Positions 16,474 through 25,845 of a stretch of DNA of 64,000 nucleotides are shown here, piece after piece; the stretch's first letter is position 1; each line of letters opens with the position of its first letter. Location: assembly GCF_047344985.1 (NCBI RefSeq), contig NZ_CP178861.1, positions 1,178,001 through 1,242,000 of the forward strand, in the 5' to 3' direction. This DNA is from Bdellovibrio sp047344985 (GTDB taxonomy: Bacteria; Bdellovibrionota; Bdellovibrionia; Bdellovibrionales; Bdellovibrionaceae). The notes under the pieces are model-generated. The model saw only the letters and a program-made list of their open reading frames with translations, searched no databases and was not told where the DNA came from. Both the position numbers and the translations under genes were made by a program.

Positions 16474-18636
16474 TTATTTTTTAAGAGCCAGAAGCTCTTC
16501 AGGGAACTGAGTGCTTTTTTCTGGATTCAGCAATCTTTGATAGAACACATAATTTCTCATCACAAGTTTGATGTAGGCACGTGTTTCTTCATAAGGAACT
16601 TCTTCAATAAACTCGACAGAGTCGTCTCTGTAGCGGGTCTTAAGCCATCCACGAATAGCTCCATCGTTCGCATTGTAACCAGAAACTGCCAAGATGAATT
16701 GGTTGTTATACTTTTTCATCAAGGTCTTTAGTTCAAATGCACCCAGTGGAATATTGATTTCAGGCTTAAACAAATCCAAGGCCTCGCTGTATGGCAAAGA
16801 GTTCTGTTTTGCGAGCTGCTTAGCGACACTCGGCAAAAGTTGCATCAAGCCGAAGGCATCCACGGGGCTGCGCGCTTCCGGATTGAACGCCGACTCTTGA
16901 CGGATGATGGAGAAAATAAACTCTTGAGGGATGCCACTTTTTTGAGAAGCATCGGCAATAATATCACCGAACGCTTGCGGGAATAAAAGATCTGGATGGT
17001 CATTGAGCAAACGATCTTTCACTTCCGGTTGAAGAGCGCCAATTGTTGAGAAAAGGGGTAAATAAAGTCCCGTGCGCGCATAGCCGGAAGACATTGCAAG
17101 CCACGTGTCTTCAGCAGTGACATTGCGTTTTCTAAGATCTTCGGCAGCACTATTAAGAACTTTTTCCGCGAAAGGTTTTTCATTCACGGCGATCAACCAC
17201 TCGGTATTTAAACGAGTTTGCGGATCAAGTTCACCAACACCAAGAAGGCTTAAACCCTCAAGCTCTTTGTGATCCACTTTCAACGGTGGGAAGTATTGTT
17301 TTTGCTCACGAACAGCGATCACGCCGTAATACCCCAATGGGTCATCTTTAACCAGTGATTGCAATTCCGCAGCAGCTTCCACGTTTTGATTTAGCTTTGC
17401 AAAAGAACGAGAAAGCCAAAATCTAGCGCGAGCTTTGTCGGAAGGATCTTTTACAAGTTCTTTCATCTGCTGGAAGCTATTTCTTGCGTCTTCCCATTTT
17501 TCTAACTTGTAGTAGTTCCAAGATTTTAACCAAGAGATTTTATCGCGCAGACCAGGAAGGCTGATCGGTTGCTGATAGCTTGCCTCGAAGTATTCAAGAG
17601 CTTTGGTGAAGTTTCCTTTTTCTTCGTCGATACGACCTAAGATAAAGTAAACCTCATCCATCGGATAAAGACCGCGAAGCAGACGGTGGGTTTCATTTAA
17701 AACTTTCACGGCTTGCGATGTTTGATCTTCGGTCCATAAAGTTTTTGCGAAAAGAACCTGAGCATCGTGATAACGGGCCACAGCTCTGCGATCTTTTTTA
17801 TTTTGCTGGAATTGTTTTTTTGCCCAATTCACAAGATCTGCTGTGGCATTGATGTACTCACTGCGACGTTGTGCCACTTTGTAAGTCTGGCGGATGTTTT
17901 TTAAAGCCTGAAAGCTGTCATCCGTTGTCGCTTGTTTTGATGCGAGAATCTTTTTATAAGTTTTTAAAGCCGCATCAAAATCACGGTGAAAGCGATAGTC
18001 GGAAGCGACACCGCTAAGATCGCGGAAAGTTGGAAGAGGATTTAAACGTGGGGAATTTTTGTAAAGCTGCGTTTGAATTTGCGCAACATCCTCTTTGGCT
18101 TCCAATTTTTGCGCAATCAAGAGCGCTTTAAGATAAAGTTCTTCTTTATTCTTTTTATTGTTCTCAAGTTTCGCTTTTTCAACGTAAGCAGAAAGATCAT
18201 CGCGCAGATCTTCTGTCTCTAAGGCTTCTTTAAGTTTAATATCCACATAAAGATCGCGATACCAAGGCGCTACGTTGCCAGGAAGCTCTGTGAGTTTTTC
18301 TTTCGCAGGACAAACTTCGTACGCACGAAGAAGAGCCAGATCATGCAAAGGAAAATCATGCTCTGTTGAAAGACTTTTAAAGCCCTCGCAAGATTGTTCA
18401 GGAGAAGTTTCTTTTTTTGCCAAAGCAATGGAGTAGGTTTTCCACCAACGAATATTGTCTTCTTTAGCGCCGACTTCTAATTTTTCCAAATCAGAAAGGG
18501 GAGCTGATTTCCATTTGCTTAAGAAATTAGGAATGGGTGGTGTGAGGCGCTTATCAATACGCGTATCAAAGCGCGAAGTCGTCGCGCAACCCATAATAAC
18601 TGAAAAAAAAGAAAGGGCGATTATAATTCGAGGCAT
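16474..18636 (-). CDS. Soluble-type lytic murein transglycosylase, lipoprotein
   Basis: This 720-residue Slt70-like enzyme cleaves the glycan strand of peptidoglycan to form 1,6-anhydro products. The N-terminus carries a lipoprotein signal with lipobox IMGCA. Residues of about 100-520 form a long helical-repeat (TPR-like) superhelix. The C-terminal SLT domain begins near 560 and shows the catalytic Glu in IIRQESAFNPEARS, followed by GLMQLLPSVAKQLA and VSGYNANDGAIRGW. The Asn-containing YNAN and helical doughnut fit Slt. Its ATG lies inside a hairpin (18632-18655). It follows htpX by 40 bases. Confidence 0.9.
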   Translation of the reverse strand: MPRIIIALSFFSVIMGCATTSRFDTRIDKRLTPPIPNFLSKWKSAPLSDLEKLEVGAKEDNIRWWKTYSIALAKKETSPEQSCEGFKSLSTEHDFPLHDLALLRAYEVCPAKEKLTELPGNVAPWYRDLYVDIKLKEALETEDLRDDLSAYVEKAKLENNKKNKEELYLKALLIAQKLEAKEDVAQIQTQLYKNSPRLNPLPTFRDLSGVASDYRFHRDFDAALKTYKKILASKQATTDDSFQALKNIRQTYKVAQRRSEYINATADLVNWAKKQFQQNKKDRRAVARYHDAQVLFAKTLWTEDQTSQAVKVLNETHRLLRGLYPMDEVYFILGRIDEEKGNFTKALEYFEASYQQPISLPGLRDKISWLKSWNYYKLEKWEDARNSFQQMKELVKDPSDKARARFWLSRSFAKLNQNVEAAAELQSLVKDDPLGYYGVIAVREQKQYFPPLKVDHKELEGLSLLGVGELDPQTRLNTEWLIAVNEKPFAEKVLNSAAEDLRKRNVTAEDTWLAMSSGYARTGLYLPLFSTIGALQPEVKDRLLNDHPDLLFPQAFGDIIADASQKSGIPQEFIFSIIRQESAFNPEARSPVDAFGLMQLLPSVAKQLAKQNSLPYSEALDLFKPEINIPLGAFELKTLMKKYNNQFILAVSGYNANDGAIRGWLKTRYRDDSVEFIEEVPYEETRAYIKLVMRNYVFYQRLLNPEKSTQFPEELLALKK

Positions 18637-18655
18637 AGCCCTGTTAGGCTACGCC
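18632..18655 (-). promoter_or_regulatory. Hairpin over the start codon of the transglycosylase gene
   Basis: On the minus strand GGCGTAGCC, a 6-base loop, GGCTATGCC: nine pairs with one G-T wobble. The second arm contains the ATG, and the only Shine-Dalgarno-like AGGG spans the loop and stem. No T-run follows, so it is not a normal terminator for htpX. Confidence 0.4.
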
Positions 18656-18676
18656 CTTTCAGTGAAAAGAACAAGC

Positions 18677-19573
18677 TTACAGACGGCCTGTTTGCAAAGC
18701 TTTGATGCGAGTCTCAAGTGGTGGGTGAGTCATGAACAATTTTGCAAGACCACCTTTGTCACGGTTTGAAATCATCAACGTCGCTGTGGCTCCCTCTTCA
18801 GGTGGGATTGGCAACTCATAGACAGCTTTAAGCTTTTGCAAAGCCGCAATCATGTTCTCACGAGAAGAGTATTTAGCTCCGCCCGCATCTGCGCGGAATT
18901 CACGACGGCGAGAGAAGTAATTCACAACAATAGAACCTAGTAATGTGAACGCGATATCGCCCAAGATCGTGACTGCAAAGCGCACAAGATCACGGAATTT
19001 TTCGTCCACGTTAGAAGCCACAATGTTCGCAAGAATACGAGAGAAGAACATCGCAAACGCATTCACGATACCTTGGATCAAAGTCATTGTGACCATGTCT
19101 CCGTTAGCAACGTGGGCAATTTCGTGGGCAAGAACACCTTCGACTTCTTTGTCATTCATTCTCTGCAAAAGTCCTGTAGAGACCGCCACAAGAGAATTGT
19201 TTTTTGAAGGACCTGTTGCGAAGGCATTGATGTCGATAGATTCGTAAATACCAACTTCTGGCATTTTAGAAATCTGCGCGCGGCGAGCCAGTTCATGAAC
19301 TTTATTTACAAGAGCGCGAAGTTCCGGATTTGGATTGTTGGGTTCAATGACTTTTACGCCATGGAACATTTTCGCCATCCACTTTGACATCAACAAAGAG
19401 ATGAAAGCGCCACCCATACCCCAAACCAAGCAGAACGCCATGAGGAATGGAATGTAAGAGTTAAGACCTGCAAGGCCCAAGAAGCGGCTTACCAAAGACC
19501 AAACAATGCCGATGGTAGCGATCACAAGAATGTTTGTGAGAATAAATAAGCCAATACGTTTTAGAAATGCCAT
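18677..19573 (-). CDS. htpX: Membrane zinc metalloprotease HtpX
   Basis: This 298-residue M48 protease degrades damaged membrane proteins. Two N-terminal transmembrane helices precede the zinc motif HEIAH in GVLAHEIAHVANGDMVTM; two further helices and the third zinc ligand in REFRADAGGA follow. Length is typical. The start at 19573 has AGGAGTG six bases upstream; the longer frame would start before this site. It lies between clpA (70 bases upstream) and the transglycosylase, forming a minus-strand run of quality-control and envelope genes. Confidence 0.93.
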   Translation of the reverse strand: MAFLKRIGLFILTNILVIATIGIVWSLVSRFLGLAGLNSYIPFLMAFCLVWGMGGAFISLLMSKWMAKMFHGVKVIEPNNPNPELRALVNKVHELARRAQISKMPEVGIYESIDINAFATGPSKNNSLVAVSTGLLQRMNDKEVEGVLAHEIAHVANGDMVTMTLIQGIVNAFAMFFSRILANIVASNVDEKFRDLVRFAVTILGDIAFTLLGSIVVNYFSRRREFRADAGGAKYSSRENMIAALQKLKAVYELPIPPEEGATATLMISNRDKGGLAKLFMTHPPLETRIKALQTGRL

Positions 19574-19642
19574 TAAGTTCACTCCTTTTAGAGTCACACT
19601 ATTAATAATGATAACTCTAAAAGGAATGTCAATGCCATCACA

Positions 19643-21970
19643 TCACGTCGTGACGGGTTGCTTTTGATTCTTTTGACCAGTGCCGTTAGGGGTGGTGCTA
19701 AAATGGAACTTCAAAATATCTTTTTCCAGTTCCACATTGACACGTCCACCGTCGACAAGGCGTCCAAAAAGAAGTTCGTCGACCAGAGCTTTTTTCAGAT
19801 GTTCGTCCACAACGCGAGCCAAGGGGCGCGCGCCGTAAACTTTGTCGTAGCCTTTTTTCATTAGCCACTTAATGACTTCTTGAGAAACATTCAGTTCTAC
19901 TTTTTTCTCTAGAAGAACCATCTTAAGCTCATCCACGAATTTCTGAGTGATCTTAAGAACCATATCCTCCGACAAATCACGGAAGGAAACAACGGCATCC
20001 AAACGATTGATAAACTCTGGCGAGAACGCTTTTTTAATCGCATCCATCGAAAGAGAACTGCGATTTTCTTCCACCATGCCAATCGTGCCGCGCGAAGTTT
20101 CTAAGGCCCCGGCGTTGGATGTCATGACGATGATCACATTTTTAAAGTCAGCCACGCGTCCATTGCTGTCGGTGAGTCGTCCGGCATCCATCACTTGCAA
20201 CAGCACATTTGTCACATCAGGATGAGCTTTCTCAATCTCGTCGAGCAAAAGAACGCTGTAAGGATGTTTGGTCACGGCTTCGGTGAGCAAGCCACCTTCT
20301 TCGTAACCCACATATCCCGGAGGCGCTCCGACCAAGCGGGCGACGGCATGTTTTTCCATGTACTCACTCATATCAAAGCGTTCAAAGTGAACTCCCATGA
20401 TTTGTGCGAGCTGACGGCAGACTTCGGTTTTACCGACACCTGTGGGGCCCGTGAAAAGGAAACTGCCAATCGGCTTGTTCGGTCGACCTAAACCACTGCG
20501 CGCAAACTTGATGTTGGCAACAAGGCGGTCGATCGCGTCGTCTTGACCGAAGATAAGAGCTTTGAGTTTCTTATCAAGATCTTTAAGCTGCGTTTTTTCA
20601 GTCGAAGAAATACTTGCGATTGGAAGACCCGTCATCTTCGCAATCACTTCTTCAATTTCTGGAGCATCAATTTTAATATCTTCTGCATTTTCATATTTCA
20701 AACGGAAGTGAGCTCCGGCCTCATCCAAAACGTCGATGGCTTTGTCGGGCAAAAGTTTTCCGTGAATATGTTTTTGCGAAAGTTCCACAGCCGAACGCAA
20801 GGCTTCGTCCGTGAATTGGACTTCGTGATATTCTTCATAAGACTTGCGAAGTCCTTTAAGGATTTTCACGCAATCTTCTTTAGAAGGTTCGTTGACGTCG
20901 ATTTTTTGAAAGCGACGATTCAAGGCCCGATCTTTTTCAAAGTACTGACGATATTCGCTGTGAGTGGTTGAACCGATACAGCTGATATCACCACTTGCAA
21001 GAGCAGGTTTTAATAAGTTCGAGGCATCCATGGAGCCGCCACTTGTTGCTCCGGCTCCGACAATTGTGTGAATTTCATCGATAAATAAAATCGCACCTGG
21101 ACGTTTTGCGATGTCTTTGACGACCGCTTTAAGACGTCCTTCGAAATCTCCGCGGAATTTAGTTCCGGCAAGCAAGCCTCCTAAATCCAAAGAGTAAATC
21201 ACAGCGTTTTTTAATTTTTCAGGAACATTTCCTTGCACGATTTTTTGCGCAAGTCCCTCGGCAATAGCTGTTTTACCAACGCCGGGCTCACCAATGAGCA
21301 GCGGATTGTTTTTCGTGCGACGGCAAAGAACTTGAATCGTGCGATCCAAAATATCTTCGCGGCCAATCAAAGGATCTAATTTTCCCTGTTTGGCTTTGTC
21401 ATTTAAGTTCACGCAAAAACTTTCAAGCGGGGAGCCGCGACCTTCTTCGTAAGCTTCGCCTTGATATTCTGAAGGACGGGAAGACGCTGCTGGCGGAATG
21501 TCGTGTTCTTTTCCGTCTTTTGTGATGCCGTGAGAAATGTAATTAATGATATCGAATTGAGTAAGCCCCTGCCGCGCCAACGCAAATGTGGCGTGCGAAT
21601 CTTGTTCGTAAAATAACGAAACCAATAAACTTCCTTCACTGATTTGATTGCGTCCTGCGCTTTTCATTTGGATGGCAGCGCGCTGGATCAGTCGGTGACA
21701 GGCCAAAGTAAACTCTGGCGTCCACGACTCAAATCCTCCGTAAGAAGAAAGTTGGTCATCAGTTATTTGGGGGATACCGACTTTAAGATGATCGCGAAGA
21801 TCTTGACGAAGTTTTTGGACGTTGACGGCACAGGCCTCTAAGATCTCAACCATCACCGGCGATTCGGTGAGGACTAAGAGTATGTGTTCCAACGTCACAA
21901 ATTCATGATGGTGGCGTTTCGCGAGTTCTGTAGCTTCTGCGAGCTTGCGCTCAAGTTCCCGGCTCATCAT
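19643..21970 (-). CDS. clpA: ATP-dependent Clp protease ATP-binding subunit ClpA
   Basis: ClpA unfolds substrates and feeds them to ClpP. The 775-residue protein has the double Clp N-domain, a first AAA module with Walker A GEPGVGKT and ILFIDEIHT, and a second with GPTGVGKT and the VGAPPGYVGYEEGG loop. The short middle region rather than a long coiled coil, and the upstream clpS, distinguish it from ClpB. A DKAIDVLDEAGA segment is also typical. Its ATG overlaps the clpS stop by four bases, with GGAGG close upstream, so the two are translationally coupled. Confidence 0.95.
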   Translation of the reverse strand: MMSRELERKLAEATELAKRHHHEFVTLEHILLVLTESPVMVEILEACAVNVQKLRQDLRDHLKVGIPQITDDQLSSYGGFESWTPEFTLACHRLIQRAAIQMKSAGRNQISEGSLLVSLFYEQDSHATFALARQGLTQFDIINYISHGITKDGKEHDIPPAASSRPSEYQGEAYEEGRGSPLESFCVNLNDKAKQGKLDPLIGREDILDRTIQVLCRRTKNNPLLIGEPGVGKTAIAEGLAQKIVQGNVPEKLKNAVIYSLDLGGLLAGTKFRGDFEGRLKAVVKDIAKRPGAILFIDEIHTIVGAGATSGGSMDASNLLKPALASGDISCIGSTTHSEYRQYFEKDRALNRRFQKIDVNEPSKEDCVKILKGLRKSYEEYHEVQFTDEALRSAVELSQKHIHGKLLPDKAIDVLDEAGAHFRLKYENAEDIKIDAPEIEEVIAKMTGLPIASISSTEKTQLKDLDKKLKALIFGQDDAIDRLVANIKFARSGLGRPNKPIGSFLFTGPTGVGKTEVCRQLAQIMGVHFERFDMSEYMEKHAVARLVGAPPGYVGYEEGGLLTEAVTKHPYSVLLLDEIEKAHPDVTNVLLQVMDAGRLTDSNGRVADFKNVIIVMTSNAGALETSRGTIGMVEENRSSLSMDAIKKAFSPEFINRLDAVVSFRDLSEDMVLKITQKFVDELKMVLLEKKVELNVSQEVIKWLMKKGYDKVYGARPLARVVDEHLKKALVDELLFGRLVDGGRVNVELEKDILKFHFSTTPNGTGQKNQKQPVTT

Positions 21971-22311
21971 GCTTCCTCCTCCAGTGTACTTTTCAGGGGA
22001 TACTGATTGAGTTGCGCGAACTGGTTGACTTGCATCACTTTCATCTCGGCAATCTCTAGACTGTAGACCCCGGCGACACCTGCACCCTTCTTATGTACAT
22101 CTAACATGACTTGTGTTGCTTGCTCTTCTGTTTTTGCAAAAAAACGACGCAATACAAGGACGACGAAATCCATTGGGGTATAGTCATCATTGAGAAGAAT
22201 CACCTTATACATCTTAGGTGTGTCTAATTTCGGGACGATCTGGACGCCCGCTTCCCCCTCAGGATTCGAGAATGGATAGTTGCTGTTATTATTATTGTTA
22301 TTATCACCCAT
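21967..22311 (-). CDS. clpS: ClpS adaptor protein for ClpAP
   Basis: ClpS delivers N-end-rule substrates to ClpA. In this 114-residue protein the core is clear: YKVILLNDDYTPMDFVVLVL forms the substrate pocket region, and VMLDVHKKGAGVAGVYSLEIAEMK completes the fold in overlapping parts. The N-terminus is an Asn-rich tail of about 15 residues, longer than in many homologues. The gene overlaps clpA by four bases. An apparent -10 TAGAAT lies about 10 bases before the ATG, but I see no convincing -35. Confidence 0.95.
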   Translation of the reverse strand: MGDNNNNNNSNYPFSNPEGEAGVQIVPKLDTPKMYKVILLNDDYTPMDFVVLVLRRFFAKTEEQATQVMLDVHKKGAGVAGVYSLEIAEMKVMQVNQFAQLNQYPLKSTLEEEA

Positions 22312-22542
22312 GCTTTTATTCTACCTTATGACTCAATTTGAGCACTCTTTCGTCTTTAGCAAGTCTAGTCCCTTGTGAAAAGCTGTAGAAAAGTCGAGAA
22401 TAGAGTATGAACCTAAGTGTGTTTGATGGACGTTAAAGGGAACGGTTTGTGGGTTCATATTTCGAGCACTCTCTTGCATTCATCTTTTAATTTTGACACA
22501 CTTATGTGGGTAAACAGAAAAAAAGAACCATGGAGGTCTTTA

Positions 22543-23145
22543 ATGTCTTTTTCATCTAGAAATTCTCAGCGCGGTTTCTCGCTCGTTGAGTTGATGGTCG
22601 TTGTGGCGATCATCGGTATCTTGGCGGCGATTGCTATTCCGTCAGTCAATAAGTACATGGCGAAAGCTCGTCAGTCTGAAGCAAAAACTAATCTCGCTTC
22701 TTTGTATACTGCTGAGAAGGCTTTTTTCTCTGAATATAATATTTATGATAGCCGTTTTGGTGCCGTAGGTTATGTTCCAGAAGGTGGCTTGAGATATAAT
22801 ATTGGTTTCACTGGGACGACTCAAGCGGGGCCAACAAATAATTATACATTGACTCCTACTATTACGGGTATTTCGGCTTCTGCTGTATGTAATAACTCGA
22901 ACACGGCTAACTATACAAATGGTTGTAAAATGCTTGCTGGAGTGACAGGGCAATTGCCGCCGGCTATTGTGGCCGGAATGTGTCCTGCTTCTCCAAGTGT
23001 GGCAACGGCCGGCTGCACAACTAACGCCAATGGTACATTTATGGCTGGTGCTGGTGCTCGTATTTCTGCTAGTGCGGGTGTTGATGATTACTGGGCGATT
23101 GATAGTTCTAAGCAATTGCGTAATACACAGGATGGAATCCGCTAA
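22543..23145 (+). CDS. pilA: Type IV pilin-like major pilin (PilA type)
   Basis: This 200-residue prepilin has a short basic leader and the prepilin-peptidase site RG|FSLVELMVVVAIIGILAA, with Glu5 of the mature protein present. The leader is 11 residues. A long amphipathic helix is followed by a Thr/Asn-rich globular domain with four Cys that could form two disulfides. The start is fixed by GGAGG six bases before the ATG; the longer frame upstream is rejected. In Bdellovibrio, type IV pili are needed for prey entry. No assembly genes lie in this window. The stretch 22312-22542 holds its promoter region and nothing else I can support. Confidence 0.88.
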   Translation: MSFSSRNSQRGFSLVELMVVVAIIGILAAIAIPSVNKYMAKARQSEAKTNLASLYTAEKAFFSEYNIYDSRFGAVGYVPEGGLRYNIGFTGTTQAGPTNNYTLTPTITGISASAVCNNSNTANYTNGCKMLAGVTGQLPPAIVAGMCPASPSVATAGCTTNANGTFMAGAGARISASAGVDDYWAIDSSKQLRNTQDGIR

Positions 23146-23154
23146 GTTTTGTTA

Positions 23155-23856
23155 ATGAGTATCGGCATACAAAGAGACTCTATAAGTTTATCTAAAAATG
23201 GAATCCTGAGTTTTGTGCTCGGGATTCTTGCTTTTTGCCTGGTGTTCATAACGCAAACACAGCATTCGACGTTTCAAGTTGATTTCAAACGTCATCTCAT
23301 TCCCCCTCCGCCGATGATCGAGCGAATTAGTTTTGGTTATTCTGAAGTCATAGCTGACTCTTTGTGGATTCGATCACTGCAAGATTTCAGCTACTGTGAT
23401 CACGAGATTGCGAAAAATGTATGTCGCAATAATTCGTGGCTTTATAAAATGATGGATTCAATAACAAATCTTTCTCCAAATTTTAGAATTGCGTATGCCG
23501 CCGGTGCTTTGGCTTTAACTGTGGTTATTACAGATGTTGAAGGAGCTACAAAAATTTTTGAAAAAGGAGTAAAGGCGTTTCCCCGTGATTGGCCAATTTT
23601 GTATCGGGCTGCTTATCACTATTTATATGAAGTAAACGACAAAAAAAAAGCTGCAGAACTCTTGGTTCAAGCCGGGCAAAATGGAGCTCCACCTTGGGTT
23701 TTCACATTAGCAGGGCGTCTTTATTCTGATTCCGGCCACATAGAACTAGCGGAATCTCTTCTCCAAGAAATGATTCGCAACGAACAAGACCCAACTCTCA
23801 TCAAACGCCTCCAAGATAAAATCAATTCCATGAAAAACGCGGATTCTTCTAAATAG
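23155..23856 (+). CDS. Membrane-anchored helical-repeat protein downstream of pilin
   Basis: This 233-residue protein has one hydrophobic segment at about residues 14-34 and then a helical domain with TPR-like character (repeated A-A-Y, ALxxAG and LAExLLxxM patterns). The pair of Cys residues in YCDHEIAKNVCRN may be a disulfide. It begins nine bases after the pilA stop, so it is probably co-transcribed with pilin. A role in pilus assembly or stability is an inference from position alone. The family is not known to me. Confidence 0.7.
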   Translation: MSIGIQRDSISLSKNGILSFVLGILAFCLVFITQTQHSTFQVDFKRHLIPPPPMIERISFGYSEVIADSLWIRSLQDFSYCDHEIAKNVCRNNSWLYKMMDSITNLSPNFRIAYAAGALALTVVITDVEGATKIFEKGVKAFPRDWPILYRAAYHYLYEVNDKKKAAELLVQAGQNGAPPWVFTLAGRLYSDSGHIELAESLLQEMIRNEQDPTLIKRLQDKINSMKNADSSK

Positions 23857-23969
23857 AAGCATTGCGTCCAATCCGAGAATCACTAAATTTTCTAAGGAAG
23901 CATTGACGGAAGCTCTGTCGTCACCATATTTTGAATTGCACTCGTACATTCAATGACTTACGGAAGATT

Positions 23970-25088
23970 ATGGCTCAAAGAGACTACTACGAAATTTTAG
24001 GCGTACCCAAAGATGCAGAACAAGATGCGATCAAAAAAGCGTATCGCAAATTGGCTATGCAATTTCATCCGGATAAAAATCCGGGGAATAAGGAAGCCGA
24101 AGAAAAATTCAAAGAAGCCGCTGGAGCTTACGAAGTTTTAAGTGATCCACAAAAACGCGCGCAATACGATCGCTTCGGTCACGATGCATTCACAGGTCGC
24201 GGTGGTGGAGGCGCAGGCTTCCAAGATGTTGACGATATTTTCGCACACTTTGGCGATATCTTCGGAGACTTCTTTGGTGGAGGCATGGGCAGTCAACAAA
24301 GACAACGCCGCAATCGCAATGAGCCTCGCCGTGGTTCTGATCTTCGTTACGTCACTGAAGTGACTTTGAAAGAAGTCATCACAGGTCTTGAAAAAGAAAT
24401 TGAATTCGATACAGAGAAAAACTGCGACGACTGCAAAGGCACGGGTGCTGAAAAAGGCTCGCAAGTTGTGACCTGTACAATGTGCGGAGGCTCTGGCCAA
24501 GTTGTGCGTTCGCAAGGTTTCTTTGCGATGGCATCAACGTGCCCGCAATGTCACGGACAAGGCACACAAATTAAAAATCCATGCAAATCATGCAAGGGCA
24601 AAGGCCGCGTGAATGAACACCGTAAGATCCGTCTTAACATTCCGGCTGGAGTTGATACGGGCACTCGTCTTCGTGTTGCAACTGAAGGTGAGGGTGGATA
24701 CATGGGAGGTCCTCCAGGGGATCTTTATGTTGAGATTCGCGTGAAACCTCATTCACACTTTGAACGTCGTGGAGATGATCTCTTCGCAGAACTTTCTGTG
24801 CCTTATGTGCAAATGCTTTTAGGTGCAGAAATTGAAGTTCCAACAGTGACGGGTAAAGCGAATTTGGAAATTCCAAAAGGCGCGCATCCGGCTGACAACG
24901 TAAAACTTCAAGGTGAAGGTTTGCCATCACTGCGTGGAAATCGTCGCGGGGACATTTATTTCCATATCAATGTGCAATTCCCAGATAAACTTAATAAAGA
25001 CGAAGAAAAACTTCTGCGTGAGATTGCAAAAGCTCGCGGTCTGAAAGTCGCGCCTGAGGGCGGTGGTTTTTTTGGACGGAAGAAATAA
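23970..25088 (+). CDS. dnaJ: Chaperone DnaJ
   Basis: This Hsp40 co-chaperone stimulates DnaK ATPase and delivers unfolded proteins. The 372-residue protein has a J-domain with HPD in FHPDKNPG, a Gly/Phe-rich linker at about residues 75-115, and four zinc repeats CDDCKGTG, CTMCGGSG, CPQCHGQG and CKSCKGKG. The C-terminal substrate domains are intact. GGAAG lies three bases before the ATG, and the longer frame adds 13 non-conserved residues. It stands upstream of dnaK, with a small exported-protein gene on the opposite strand between them. Confidence 0.96.
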   Translation: MAQRDYYEILGVPKDAEQDAIKKAYRKLAMQFHPDKNPGNKEAEEKFKEAAGAYEVLSDPQKRAQYDRFGHDAFTGRGGGGAGFQDVDDIFAHFGDIFGDFFGGGMGSQQRQRRNRNEPRRGSDLRYVTEVTLKEVITGLEKEIEFDTEKNCDDCKGTGAEKGSQVVTCTMCGGSGQVVRSQGFFAMASTCPQCHGQGTQIKNPCKSCKGKGRVNEHRKIRLNIPAGVDTGTRLRVATEGEGGYMGGPPGDLYVEIRVKPHSHFERRGDDLFAELSVPYVQMLLGAEIEVPTVTGKANLEIPKGAHPADNVKLQGEGLPSLRGNRRGDIYFHINVQFPDKLNKDEEKLLREIAKARGLKVAPEGGGFFGRKK

Positions 25089-25115
25089 GTTCCGACATTG
25101 GTGAGTGTCGGAACT
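25088..25115 (+). terminator. Hairpin after dnaJ
   Basis: AGTTCCGACA, an 8-base loop, TGTCGGAACT: a perfect ten-pair stem beginning at the stop codon. The following bases CTTCAAGCT are not T-rich, so termination is likely but not certain. Confidence 0.5.
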
Positions 25116-25135
25116 CTTCAAGCTCGAAAATAAAT

Positions 25136-25456
25136 TTACCCACCACGCTTCTTATTGTGTTTCGCGCGATGGATATTATGACTTGCGCGGTCCTGCATTT
25201 TCTCTAAGTGAACTTTTTCTTTCTTCGTCACTTGTCCGTCGGCGGCGGCTTTGTTTTCGGCCTTATCGATGCGTTCTTGCTGCTTTTCAAGGCGGGCAGC
25301 TTCTTTTTCCGTCAGTGAACCGGATTTTTCTCCTTGTTCGATGCGTTTTTCCTGACGGGCGGCACGTTTTTCTTCGCGGGTTTCGGCTTGCGCCAAAGTG
25401 AAGATCACAAGGGAGGAGGCGATGATGGCGGCCATTTTCAAAGTCAAATGAGTCAT
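25136..25456 (-). CDS. Small exported Lys/Glu-rich helical protein
   Basis: This 106-residue protein has a signal peptide of about 26 residues ending AQA, then a strongly charged helical region. Two similar segments, SGSLTEKEAARLEKQQERI and DGQVTKKEKVHLEKMQ, have the pattern G-x-[LV]-T-x-x-E that is seen in EF-hand-like small periplasmic proteins. The start at 25456 is supported by AAGGA six bases upstream. The position opposite to and between dnaJ and dnaK suggests a periplasmic stress role, but that is only inference. Confidence 0.65.
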   Translation of the reverse strand: MTHLTLKMAAIIASSLVIFTLAQAETREEKRAARQEKRIEQGEKSGSLTEKEAARLEKQQERIDKAENKAAADGQVTKKEKVHLEKMQDRASHNIHRAKHNKKRGG

Positions 25457-25594
25457 ATTCATTCCTTTCTGAAAGGTTCTGCATGTACACCCACAACCAG
25501 GATACGCCCGGCCCATGAAAACGACATTAGAATCAGATTTAAATTTTTTAATTTCGTTGCCTCAAAACAAGGCAAGTGAGGCCTTAGGAAATTG

Positions 25595-25628
25595 AGGCCC
25601 CGGCGTTGAAGGGTTTGCGCCGAGGCCT
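25595..25628 (+). other. Strong GC hairpin in the long spacer before dnaK
   Basis: AGGCCCCGGCG, a 12-base loop, CGCCGAGGCCT: eleven pairs with one mismatch. It sits in a 389-base stretch (25457-25845) without a supportable gene. That stretch also holds a GC-rich purine segment and, at its end, the dnaK promoter. It could be an independent non-coding RNA or a terminator-like element; no T-run follows and no known RNA family was recognised. Confidence 0.35.
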
Positions 25629-25768
25629 AGAGGGGCTTAAATGTTTGGGTATTTAAGAGAGGAGCGAGGACCCATAATGCCCAAGGGTGCCTGATAACAC
25701 GAGTTAAATAACCGTAAGGTGTTGAAATTGTTCATTAAAATATTGTCATAAAAAAAGAACTGCGCTAG

Positions 25769-25799
25769 CTTGACGAAACTGAACAAGGCCCCACATTTA
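25769..25799 (+). promoter_or_regulatory. Sigma-32-type heat-shock promoter of dnaK
   Basis: CTTGACG at 25769-25775, 13 bases, then CCCCACATTTA from 25789. The RpoH consensus is CTTGAAA-N13-CCCCATNT, so both boxes and spacing fit well. The leader to the dnaK ATG is about 45 bases and contains AGGAG eight bases before the start. No CIRCE element was seen. Confidence 0.7.
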
Positions 25800-25845
25800 A
25801 AGTGCTAAATGCAGTTAAATTCATGGAAGTTAAGGAGATTTTGGT

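Noticed and set aside
22336..22350. GAGCACTC resembling half of a CIRCE element near clpS
   Set aside because: No matching inverted half at the required nine-base distance; the second GAGCACTC at 22463 is in direct orientation.
22462..22482. Sigma-54-like GAGCAC...TTGCA before pilA
   Set aside because: The -24 half is mismatched and the spacing is one base short of the consensus.
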